A stretch of DNA of 25,366 nucleotides, from contig DFGL01000043.1 of assembly GCA_002371215.1 (NCBI GenBank), positions 1 to 25,366 of the forward strand. Reading direction: 5' to 3'. This DNA comes from Ruminococcaceae bacterium UBA3751. Its GTDB lineage: Bacteria; Bacillota; Clostridia; Oscillospirales; Acutalibacteraceae. A program made the translations under genes and the position numbers. Below, piece after piece: positions 7,266 to 13,539 of the stretch (position 1 is its first letter; every line of letters begins with the position of its first letter). The notes under the pieces are model-generated. The model had not been told where the DNA came from, searched no databases, and saw nothing but the letters and a program-made list of their open reading frames with translations.

Positions 7266-7871
7266 ATGGAATTCAATGAAAAATTACAAATGCTCCGTGC
7301 CGATAAAAATATGACGCAAGAAGAGTTGGCAAAGGAACTGTACGTTTCCCGAACGGCAGTATCAAAGTGGGAATCCGGCAGAGGATACCCAAACATTGAG
7401 TCCCTTAAATCCATCGCAAAGTTCTTTAATATAACGATTGATGAATTAATATGCTCTGAGGAGGTTATCGCTCTTGCCGAACATAACATAAGTAATTCAA
7501 ATAAAAACCATACTGCGCTTGTTTGCGGTATTCTTGACTGTCTTAACGCGCTGTTATTGTTTCTACCGCTGTTTGGTGAGAGTCACACGGGAAAGGTGTT
7601 ATCCGTCAGCGTTTTCGGCTTAACCGGTGTCAGCACCTGGTTGAAAACGGTGTTTATTATCGTTATCGCGCTCTCCGTCCTGAACGGATTCTTTGCCGTC
7701 ATAATCAATAATTTTGACAAGCCTCTATGGAACAGACATCGCTTGATTACAGGTCTGGCGTTATCCATGGCGGGAACGGTGCTGTTCATGCTGACAAGAC
7801 AACCGTATGCAGGAGTATTCTTTCTTTGCTTTCTGATAATAAAGGGAATTCTGGTGTTGAAAAACAAATGA
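7266..7871 (+). CDS. Membrane-tethered XRE-family transcriptional regulator
   Basis: A 201-aa protein with an N-terminal helix-turn-helix (about 4-62: MTQEELAKELYVSRTAVSKWESGRGYPNIESLKSIAKFF-type sequence, a classic XRE motif with SRTAVSKWE as recognition helix). IDELICSEE then closes the DNA-binding domain. From about 82 the protein is strongly hydrophobic, with roughly four membrane segments: about 82-103, 126-147, 158-174 and 180-199. This HTH-plus-membrane architecture is common in Clostridia and Bacilli. Such proteins often sense membrane or envelope stress, but the signal here is unknown. GAGG lies 8 bases before the ATG. It is the first gene of a four-gene same-strand run and probably regulates it. 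Confidence 0.85.
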   Translation: MEFNEKLQMLRADKNMTQEELAKELYVSRTAVSKWESGRGYPNIESLKSIAKFFNITIDELICSEEVIALAEHNISNSNKNHTALVCGILDCLNALLLFLPLFGESHTGKVLSVSVFGLTGVSTWLKTVFIIVIALSVLNGFFAVIINNFDKPLWNRHRLITGLALSMAGTVLFMLTRQPYAGVFFLCFLIIKGILVLKNK

Positions 7872-7910
7872 CACGAAGCGTGTCGTATATGTGAAAGAGC
7901 GTTTCTTGCG

Positions 7911-7974
7911 AAATCATCCTTCAGCGAATAAAATGAACTTGCTTGCAGGCAAATAAGATTTGAAAGGATGATTT
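7911..7974 (+). promoter_or_regulatory. Inverted repeat pairing the ribosome binding site of the PAP2 gene with upstream leader
   Basis: AAATCATCCTT at 7911-7921 is the exact reverse complement of AAGGATGATTT at 7964-7974, which contains the AAAGGA ribosome binding site and ends just before the ATG at 7976. An inner TTGC...GCAA hairpin occupies the 42-base loop. Folding would hide the ribosome binding site, so translation of the phosphatase gene may be conditional. Another hairpin (GACACG-AAG-CGTGTC, 7870-7884) immediately follows the preceding gene but has no T-tract. Confidence 0.45.
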
Positions 7975-7975
7975 T

Positions 7976-8647
7976 ATGAAAAGAAACGGAAAACTGATAA
8001 TATCCGCAAGCTGCTTTTTCGGAGTAATTATTCTGATTATTCTGTTGCGCTTAGTTGATGTTGCGCCGATTGGACCAAATAATACTTGCGTCGGACTGTC
8101 TCATTTAAACGAATTCGTCTTTAACTTATTTGGCGTAAATATGCTCTGGTATACGGTTACCGACTGGCTTGGTATTGCTGCAATTCTTACGGCATTTCTG
8201 TTTTCAATAACAGGCTTTATTCAACTGCTTAAAAGAAAGCGCTTTCTGAAGGTTGACCGGGAGATACTTGCCCTTGGCGGACTATATCTTATTGTTATCG
8301 GATTATATGTACTTTTTGAAAAAGCGGTTGTGAATTACAGACCGATTATTATGCCGGGAGGCGTACAACCGGAAGCTTCTTTTCCCTCCTCGCATACTCT
8401 GCTGATATGCGTCGTTATGGGGAGCGCCGTTATGCTTATCGGTAGGTATATTAACAGCAAGCCCTTGCGCATAGTGCTAAAGACAATTTCTCTGCTTATA
8501 ATTGCCGTTACAATTATAGGAAGACTGATTTCCGGCGTACACTGGTTTACGGATATTCTCGGCGGAATACTGATAAGCGCCTCCTTGCTGTCGCTATTCT
8601 CGGCAATCGCATTTTGTAACACTAATCAAGTTAAAAATCAGAGGTAA
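7976..8647 (+). CDS. PAP2-family membrane phosphatase
   Basis: A 223-aa integral membrane protein with about six hydrophobic segments and the three PAP2 motifs. Motif 1 is KAVVNYRP (K116, R122, P123), one residue tighter than the usual K-x6-RP. Motif 2 is PSSH (137-140, usually PSGH). Motif 3 is GRLISGVHWFTD (R183, nucleophile His189, Asp193). The family hydrolyses lipid phosphates such as phosphatidic acid, phosphatidylglycerophosphate or undecaprenyl pyrophosphate at the outer membrane face; the substrate cannot be told from sequence. AAAGGATG precedes the ATG and can be buried by a leader inverted repeat. The gene sits between a membrane-bound regulator and an acetyltransferase, with only 2 bases to the latter. 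Confidence 0.85.
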   Translation: MKRNGKLIISASCFFGVIILIILLRLVDVAPIGPNNTCVGLSHLNEFVFNLFGVNMLWYTVTDWLGIAAILTAFLFSITGFIQLLKRKRFLKVDREILALGGLYLIVIGLYVLFEKAVVNYRPIIMPGGVQPEASFPSSHTLLICVVMGSAVMLIGRYINSKPLRIVLKTISLLIIAVTIIGRLISGVHWFTDILGGILISASLLSLFSAIAFCNTNQVKNQR

Positions 8648-8649
8648 TT

Positions 8650-9150
8650 ATGATAGATATTTTAAAGCTAAGTGATCGTTACTCCGTCCGTAAAATGAAT
8701 GATTCCGATGCAGAGGTAATCCTGCGCTTGTGTAAGAGCAACACCTTGTATTACCGCTACTGTAACAAGGAGCTTTCTAAAGATTTAATTATACATGATT
8801 TGCATATCACACCGCCCGGAATGGATATCTCTGACAAATACTTCGTCGGTTTTTTTGACGGAGAAAAGCTCGTTGCCGTGATGGATATCATTGACGGTTA
8901 CCCCGAAACCGATATGGTGTATATCGGCTTCTTTATGGTGGATTCTGCATATCAGGGCAGGCAAATTGGCAGCGGTATCATTCAAGATGTTTGCGCTTAT
9001 CTGAAACAAATCGGAAAAACCGCTATTCGCTTAGCAATTGATAAGGGCAATCCGCAATCCACACACTTCTGGCAGAAAAACGGTTTTACCGTAATAAAAG
9101 AGGTTGAAAAGGACGGCGGAACGCTTCTGGTTGCCGATAAAAAACTATAA
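8650..9150 (+). CDS. GNAT-family N-acetyltransferase
   Basis: A 166-aa protein with the GNAT fold order. Strands VRKMNDSDAEVILRL (13-27) come first, then FVGFFDGEKLVAVMDIIDGYPETDMVYIGFFMVDSAYQGRQIGSGII (about 65-111), with the acetyl-CoA pyrophosphate-binding Q/R-x-x-G-x-G/A motif as QGRQIGS. The late strand and helix are IRLAIDKGNPQSTHFWQKNGFTVIKEV. The acceptor is unknown; the family modifies amines of antibiotics, polyamines, peptides or proteins. The ATG begins 2 bases after the PAP2 stop, with AGAGG overlapping that stop, so the two are translationally coupled. Confidence 0.85.
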   Translation: MIDILKLSDRYSVRKMNDSDAEVILRLCKSNTLYYRYCNKELSKDLIIHDLHITPPGMDISDKYFVGFFDGEKLVAVMDIIDGYPETDMVYIGFFMVDSAYQGRQIGSGIIQDVCAYLKQIGKTAIRLAIDKGNPQSTHFWQKNGFTVIKEVEKDGGTLLVADKKL

Positions 9151-9172
9151 TAACAGAACAGGAAGAGTAATT

Positions 9173-9892
9173 ATGGAATATCCTTTAAGTGAAAAATATA
9201 ACACTCCCGAATTAATGGCAAAGATAATGGGACCTAACCCCGTTAAACTTGAGGAAGAATTACTGACGGGACATCTGATTCCCGAAGGTGCTGCCGTGTG
9301 CGACCTCGGAAGCGGTCAGGGACTTACAAGTATATTCCTTGCAAAAGAGTACGGATTTAAGGTTTATGCCGCAGACCTGTGGAGCGACCCCGAGGAAAAC
9401 AGACTTTTCTTTAACGAAATGGGACTGACCGAAAAACAGATTGTTCCCGTCAAAGCTGACGCAGAGGCGCTCCCGTTTGATAAGGATTTCTTTGATGCAG
9501 TTGTGTCAACAGATTCATATAACTACTTTGGACGAAATCCCGAATACCTTGATGAAAAGCTGCTGCCGTTTGTCAAAGCAGGCGGATATATCTACATCGC
9601 AATTCCCGGTATGAAAAAAGACTGCCACGATAATTTGCCTGAGGAACTGCTGCTTTCGTGGACTCCAGAGCAAATGGACTATATGCACGATACGGACTAC
9701 TGGCGAAATACGGTAAGTCAGTGTAAAGGTGCACAGATAATAACTGTTGAAGAAATGGAGTCAAATGAAGAGGTATGGGCAGACTGGCTCAAACAGGAAA
9801 ATGAATACGCCGTAGGCGACCGCAAATCAATGGAAGCCGGCGGCGGCAAGTACCTTAACTTTATCAAAATCGTTTTAAGGAAGAAAGTCTGA
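9173..9892 (+). CDS. Class I SAM-dependent methyltransferase
   Basis: A 239-aa Rossmann-fold methyltransferase. SAM-binding motif I is VCDLGSGQG (42-50). An acidic end of strand 2 follows (VYAADLW), then the ADAEALPFDKDFFDAVVSTDSYNYF region (motifs II-III) and FVKAGGYIYIAIPG. The open frame begins at 9104 inside the acetyltransferase gene. I prefer the ATG at 9173 because GGAAG lies 7 bases upstream and the family normally starts shortly before the EKYNTPELMAKIMGPNP segment. The substrate is unknown. The MGPNPVKLEEELL opening is shared with small-molecule methyltransferases common in Clostridia. Last gene of its run; a bidirectional terminator follows. Confidence 0.85.
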   Translation: MEYPLSEKYNTPELMAKIMGPNPVKLEEELLTGHLIPEGAAVCDLGSGQGLTSIFLAKEYGFKVYAADLWSDPEENRLFFNEMGLTEKQIVPVKADAEALPFDKDFFDAVVSTDSYNYFGRNPEYLDEKLLPFVKAGGYIYIAIPGMKKDCHDNLPEELLLSWTPEQMDYMHDTDYWRNTVSQCKGAQIITVEEMESNEEVWADWLKQENEYAVGDRKSMEAGGGKYLNFIKIVLRKKV

Positions 9893-9916
9893 ACCGCAGA
9901 ATTAAATATAACAGAA

Positions 9917-9950
9917 AAGAGCATATCCAAACGGATATGCTCTTATTTTA
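9917..9950. terminator. Bidirectional terminator between methyltransferase and scfB
   Basis: A 12-bp stem AAGAGCATATCC / GGATATGCTCTT with loop AAAC. It is followed by ATTTTAG on the plus strand and, read the other way, by a TTCTGTTAT tract. The hairpin lies directly beyond the scfB stop codon. Confidence 0.75.
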
Positions 9951-11342
9951 GTATTCAACCTTAAAGCCTTCCTCGGCTTCGGCAACTTTGAGCATAATCG
10001 CACATTCAATGCGCTTTTTGTGAAGCTCGCAGCCAAAATCGTAAACTCCGTTAACGCTTCCCGTTGTGTGGTAAGCGTTTGCCGCGCAGCCGCCCGAGCA
10101 GTAAAGCTTTGCAAAGCAGGAATCGCACTCTTTGTGAGAATAAACGTTGCAGCCCTCAAACTGAGCGAGAAGCTCAGGCTTGGTTATTCCCGTATCAAGA
10201 TTACCGAGTTTGAATTTACTGTCGCCGACGAACTGATGGCAGGGGAATAAATCGCCGCTCGGAGTTACCGCAAGATATTCCGTTCCTACACCGCAGCCGC
10301 TTATACGTTTTACAATACACGGTCCTGCGTCAAGGTCAATCATATAGTGGTAAAAGGTAAAACCGTCGCCTTTTCTGTAGCGCCTGAGCATTTCGTTGGC
10401 AAGGATTTCATACTGCTCCTTTAAAACGGGTAAATCGCTTTCCCTAAGCGCCCACGGCTCGTCAGGGGAGCAGACAACGGGCTCAACGGAAAGCTCCTTA
10501 AAGCCGAGGTCAGCCATATGGATTAAATCCTTTGAAAAGTCCGTGTTAAAGTGGGTGTAAGTGCCTCTTATGTAGTAATCCTTCTGATTTCTTGCGTCGG
10601 CAAATTTTTTGAATTTATCAACAATTAAATCATAGCTTCCTTTTCCGTTCGGCGTTTTTCTGAGCTTGTCGTGAACGCATTTTCTGCCGTCAAGGGAAAG
10701 AACGACGTTGCCCATTTCCTTGTTGCAGTAATCAATAACCTCATCGTCAACGAGAACGCCGTTAGTTGTCAGAGTAAAGCGGAAATTCTTGTTGTATTTC
10801 TTTTCAAGGCTTCTTCCGTATTCAACGAGCTTTTTGCAGACCTCCCAGTTGAGGAGCGGCTCGCCGCCGAAAAAATCCACCTCAAGGTTATGCCTCGTGC
10901 CGCTGTTTTCAACAAGAAAGTCAAGCGCTTTTTTGCCCGTTTCAAGGCTCATAAGTCCCTTGTCCTCGCCGCCGTATTCACCCTTGCCCGCAAAGCAGTA
11001 TTCGCAGTTAAGATTACAGCCGTGGGCAACGTGAAGGCAGATAGCCTTTAAAACGCCCTGGCGCCTTTTAAATTCAGCAGCAGCCTCCTTAAAGCTGTCC
11101 TTTGAAAAAAGCCTTCCTTCTTCCTTCAGCGTTTCAATATCCTCAAAGCAGAGGTCTATATCCTCGCTTGTAACGTCGCTTCTGTCGGAGTATTTTTCTA
11201 AAATATATTTTTTTATTTCTTCTTTACTTTGGCTTTCATACGCATTAATGATGTCAAAGGCAACCTCGTCAACGCTGTGAACGCAGCCGCTGTTAACGTC
11301 AATAATAACGTTGTAGCCGTTCATTTTATAAGAATGTATCAT
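9948..11342 (-). CDS. scfB: Radical SAM/SPASM maturase of the SCIFF peptide
   Basis: A 464-aa enzyme that installs thioether cross-links in the six-cysteine SCIFF precursor encoded just upstream. The N-terminus (about 1-90, opening MIHSYKMNGYNVIIDVNSG) matches the peptide-recognition region of SCIFF maturases. The radical SAM core carries CNLNCEYC (C109, C113, C116), FFGGEP (157-162) and LTTNG. A cysteine-rich SPASM domain binds auxiliary clusters: C342, C350, C368, C398, C406, C409, C415, C419 and C438, including the C-x2-C-x5-C-x3-C run DSCFAKLYCSGGCA. AAGGT lies about 7 bases before the ATG. An intrinsic terminator and a second hairpin separate it from scfA and I find no promoter of its own, so expression probably depends on read-through. 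The partner gene makes the assignment strong. Confidence 0.95.
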   Translation of the reverse strand: MIHSYKMNGYNVIIDVNSGCVHSVDEVAFDIINAYESQSKEEIKKYILEKYSDRSDVTSEDIDLCFEDIETLKEEGRLFSKDSFKEAAAEFKRRQGVLKAICLHVAHGCNLNCEYCFAGKGEYGGEDKGLMSLETGKKALDFLVENSGTRHNLEVDFFGGEPLLNWEVCKKLVEYGRSLEKKYNKNFRFTLTTNGVLVDDEVIDYCNKEMGNVVLSLDGRKCVHDKLRKTPNGKGSYDLIVDKFKKFADARNQKDYYIRGTYTHFNTDFSKDLIHMADLGFKELSVEPVVCSPDEPWALRESDLPVLKEQYEILANEMLRRYRKGDGFTFYHYMIDLDAGPCIVKRISGCGVGTEYLAVTPSGDLFPCHQFVGDSKFKLGNLDTGITKPELLAQFEGCNVYSHKECDSCFAKLYCSGGCAANAYHTTGSVNGVYDFGCELHKKRIECAIMLKVAEAEEGFKVEY

Positions 11343-11407
11343 TATTATTCTACCTTATTAAAGGGAACCGACTGCCGATAAGGCAGACTGAGTGATTGAT
11401 AATATAG

Positions 11408-11430
11408 AAAAACGGTGGACGAGCCACCGT
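11408..11430 (-). terminator. Intercistronic terminator between scfA and scfB
   Basis: On the minus strand a 7-bp stem ACGGTGG / CCACCGT with a 5-base loop, then TTTTTC. It lies 12 bases after the scfA stop. A second small hairpin (CTGCC / GGCAG, 11372-11386) follows before scfB. The arrangement would give much more precursor mRNA than maturase mRNA. Confidence 0.7.
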
Positions 11431-11442
11431 ATATTCTATGTT

Positions 11443-11589
11443 TTACTTTTTAATCTGCTCGCATTTCTGATTTGCAACAGAGCAAGAAGTTTTGCTTGCT
11501 GACTGGCAGGAGGTCTGGCATTCGCCGCAACCGCCTTTTTTAGCAGATTCACAAAGGTTTCTTGAGCTTAATGTGTTAATTCTTTTCAT
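11443..11589 (-). CDS. scfA: SCIFF ranthipeptide precursor, 48 aa with six cysteines
   Basis: A 48-residue reading frame starting MKRINTLSSRNL and containing CGECQTSCQSAS (21-32) and KTSCSVANQKCEQ (33-45). The CGECQTSCQSA-KTSC-V-NQ-C core is diagnostic of SCIFF (six cysteines in forty-five residues) precursors, and the maturase gene lies just downstream. Cysteines are at 13, 21, 24, 28, 36 and 43. Typical SCIFF peptides read QSAC-KTSCT; here that cysteine is Ser32 and the Thr after TSC is Ser37, while Cys13 in the leader-like part is extra. AGAGGTG precedes the ATG, and a perfect consensus promoter lies 33 bases upstream of it. The SCIFF family is nearly universal in Clostridia and its physiological role is debated; quorum-type signalling has been proposed. 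Confidence 0.95.
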   Translation of the reverse strand: MKRINTLSSRNLCESAKKGGCGECQTSCQSASKTSCSVANQKCEQIKK

Positions 11590-11621
11590 TATAAACACCT
11601 CTAAAAATTTATTTCTGTAAT

Positions 11622-11650
11622 ATTATAATTAATTAGTCCGCTTTTGTCAA
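11622..11650 (-). promoter_or_regulatory. Perfect consensus promoter of scfA, overlapping the 3' end of the decarboxylase gene
   Basis: Minus-strand TTGACA (11645-11650), exactly 17 bases, then TATAAT (11622-11627). The -35 lies inside the last codons of the upstream decarboxylase gene, whose stop is at 11633-11635 within the spacer. The predicted start site is near 11615, giving a leader of about 26 bases. Confidence 0.8.
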
Positions 11651-12943
11651 TACGGAATTGGGAAGTAATCCGCTGTCGGAAACGAGGTTAACGCCTGAAT
11701 CAATTAATTCCTTAAGGTACTTAATTGTAGCTTCGCTGATAATCTCGTTCGGGCAGATAATAGGAATATCGGGCGGATAGGCATATATGAATTCCGCGCA
11801 GGCTTTTCCTGCAGAGCTGTCAAGCGGGGTTTCAGCCGTCCTTTCGGGATAGGCGAATACTTTAATTCCGTCGGGTACGGGAGGCTTCCTTTTCGGAGGC
11901 TCGTTTTTTTGAAGAAGCGTGCTGTCAATTTCAAGAAGCGCCTTTTGAAGCCTGTCAAATCCTTCCGCCGTATCTCCAACCGAAGTCATAAGAACAATAT
12001 AGTTAAGACTTGCCATTTCGGGCTCAATTAAATATCTGTTCCTGAGTATATCTGCAAGCTCTGTTCCGCTCATTGAAGTGTTTTCCGTGGAAATAACGAG
12101 TTTTGAAATATCGTCGCTGTATTTAAGATGAAGCGAATATAAATCTATCTGGCGGAAATCCGTAAGCCTTTTGTAATACTCGTTAAACAGCTCTTTGTTT
12201 TCCATTATATCAAGACATCTTGAAACCGATGACATAAGAATATAACTCGGTGAGCTCGTTTCAAGCATATCAAGATAACGCTTTGCCCTTGCTGTGAATT
12301 TATCATCGTAAATATTAAGAACAGCCGTCTGAGTCAGAGCAGGGAGAGTTTTGTGCAGCGATGAAATAACTATGTTTCCGCCCGGATAAGCGGGGAAGTT
12401 GCCGAGACCTAAGTGCGCTCCGTGCGCAGCGTCAACAATCAGCGGAATATCGGCTTTAATATTGCTCATCCTGCCTTCGTAGGTCGGGTTGGTTATTACT
12501 ATCGCTTTAGCGTCTGAGTGGCGCTGCATAACCTCATCAACTTTATCCTGCATAATTCCCGTATAGCATTGGTTAACGCTGTCAAATTCAGGCTCAAGAT
12601 AAACAACCTTCAGCTTTAAAAGAACGCAGGCGTTATAAACGCTTTTGTGGCAGTTCCTTGCTATAATTATCTTGTCGCCCTCGTTACAAACGGCAAAAAT
12701 TGCGGCAAGGATTCCAACCGTTGAGCCGTTAACGAGAAGAAAAGAATTTTTGCTTTTATAGTGCGATTGAAGCCGTTTTTCAATATCAAGTATTAAGCCG
12801 TCAGGAGAGTGCAGATTATCAAAGCCTTCAATTTCGGTTATGTCAATCTCGCTTCCCGTTATGTCAAATTCAGGGTTACGCTTGTGCCCCGGCATATGAA
12901 ACGGGTATTTATCAAGCGTTTTCAGTTTATCGTGCAGCTTCAT
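11633..12943 (-). CDS. Orn/Lys/Arg decarboxylase-family PLP enzyme
   Basis: A 436-aa fold-type I PLP enzyme related to the small arginine/lysine decarboxylases of Gram-positive bacteria, probably in polyamine metabolism. Near the N-terminus is YPFHMPGHKR, a family signature. Also visible are LLVNGSTVGILAAI, ARNCHKSVYNA, ITNPTYEG, the PLP-binding Asp in VDAAHGAH (about 170-177) and the Schiff-base Lys in SSLHKTLPALTQ (about K198). The C-terminal wing includes AYPPDIPIICPNE. The frame opens at a TTG at 12965-12967. I prefer the ATG at 12941-12943 because AAAGGA lies 5 bases upstream and the family begins near that point. It overlaps the end of the preceding membrane-protein gene by 17 bases, so the two are coupled. 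Whether the substrate is arginine, lysine or ornithine is not decided by sequence. Confidence 0.9.
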   Translation of the reverse strand: MKLHDKLKTLDKYPFHMPGHKRNPEFDITGSEIDITEIEGFDNLHSPDGLILDIEKRLQSHYKSKNSFLLVNGSTVGILAAIFAVCNEGDKIIIARNCHKSVYNACVLLKLKVVYLEPEFDSVNQCYTGIMQDKVDEVMQRHSDAKAIVITNPTYEGRMSNIKADIPLIVDAAHGAHLGLGNFPAYPGGNIVISSLHKTLPALTQTAVLNIYDDKFTARAKRYLDMLETSSPSYILMSSVSRCLDIMENKELFNEYYKRLTDFRQIDLYSLHLKYSDDISKLVISTENTSMSGTELADILRNRYLIEPEMASLNYIVLMTSVGDTAEGFDRLQKALLEIDSTLLQKNEPPKRKPPVPDGIKVFAYPERTAETPLDSSAGKACAEFIYAYPPDIPIICPNEIISEATIKYLKELIDSGVNLVSDSGLLPNSVLTKAD

Positions 12944-13463
12944 ATTTTTCCTTTCTGAGCGTTTCAAGGCTCAGCATTATGTATCCCGCAAAAACGGGTA
13001 CGGTTTCTATAAGTCCGTTTTCCTTAAATATAAACAAAAAAACTAAATCGCTGAGCATAATTATTGCGGTCATTGCCGCGAATGTTTTGCTTTTGTTAAA
13101 AAAGAATATAAGAAATACCGCCGCCCCTTCAACTACTGAAAATATTAAGGAGCCTGCGCAGTGAAGGTAGTAATCGGGTTTAATATCGTAGTCAAAGCGG
13201 AATATCAGAGTAAGCGCCATACCTAAAGCGGATATTCCGATAAGGGGGAGTATAATTTTCAGCCGCTCTTTTTTACAGCATTGCAGCTCTGAAACAGTAA
13301 GCGCAGAAAACGTCAGAACGCCCCATATTATAAACAGTGCCGGGTGGTCAAGCCCTATTGAGGAGATAGCTCCGTCGTCTGTCCACGGCGCTTCAAAATG
13401 CATATACCATATTGTGAAAACCGCGGATATTATGCAAAGGAAAATTACCGTTATTTTTTTCAT
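12927..13463 (-). CDS. Uncharacterised membrane protein with about five to six membrane segments
   Basis: A 178-aa hydrophobic protein I do not recognise. Membrane segments are at about 4-22, 43-58 (ALFIIWGVLTFSALTV), 70-88, 104-122 (GSLIFSVVEGAAVFLIFFF), 127-146 and 152-168. The first loop (MHFEAPWTDDGAISSIGLDHPALF) is acidic and probably extracytoplasmic. CAGSLIF follows a YYLHC stretch in the middle. AGGTG lies about 6 bases before the ATG. The gene overlaps the decarboxylase downstream by 17 bases, so the two are translated together; a role in amine transport or membrane adaptation is only a guess. A TTGATT-17-TAAAAT element at 13479-13507 would place transcription start at the ribosome binding site and is doubtful as its promoter. 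Confidence 0.75.
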   Translation of the reverse strand: MKKITVIFLCIISAVFTIWYMHFEAPWTDDGAISSIGLDHPALFIIWGVLTFSALTVSELQCCKKERLKIILPLIGISALGMALTLIFRFDYDIKPDYYLHCAGSLIFSVVEGAAVFLIFFFNKSKTFAAMTAIIMLSDLVFLFIFKENGLIETVPVFAGYIMLSLETLRKEKYEAAR

Positions 13464-13492
13464 TTTATCACCTGTTAAATTTTAACATATAT

Positions 13493-13521
13493 TTGCAAAA
13501 TAATCAACGATATGATATTAT
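13493..13521 (+). promoter_or_regulatory. Probable promoter of the exonuclease III-HD operon
   Basis: TTGCAA (13493-13498), a 17-base spacer and TATTAT (13516-13521), just ahead of AGAGGTG at 13527-13533. The -10 is good; the -35 matches consensus at four of six positions. Confidence 0.45.
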
Positions 13522-13539
13522 GCTTTAGAGGTGAAAAAG

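Noticed and set aside
7870..7884. GACACG-AAG-CGTGTC hairpin as terminator of the membrane XRE gene
   Set aside because: No T-tract follows, so read-through to the PAP2 gene is expected.
9104..9172. Methyltransferase start at 9104 inside the acetyltransferase gene
   Set aside because: A better start with GGAAG lies at 9173, and the extra 23 residues have no family similarity that I can see.
13479..13507. TTGATT-17-TAAAAT as promoter of the membrane protein gene starting at 13463
   Set aside because: The predicted transcription start would fall on the ribosome binding site, leaving almost no leader; it may be chance in AT-rich DNA.
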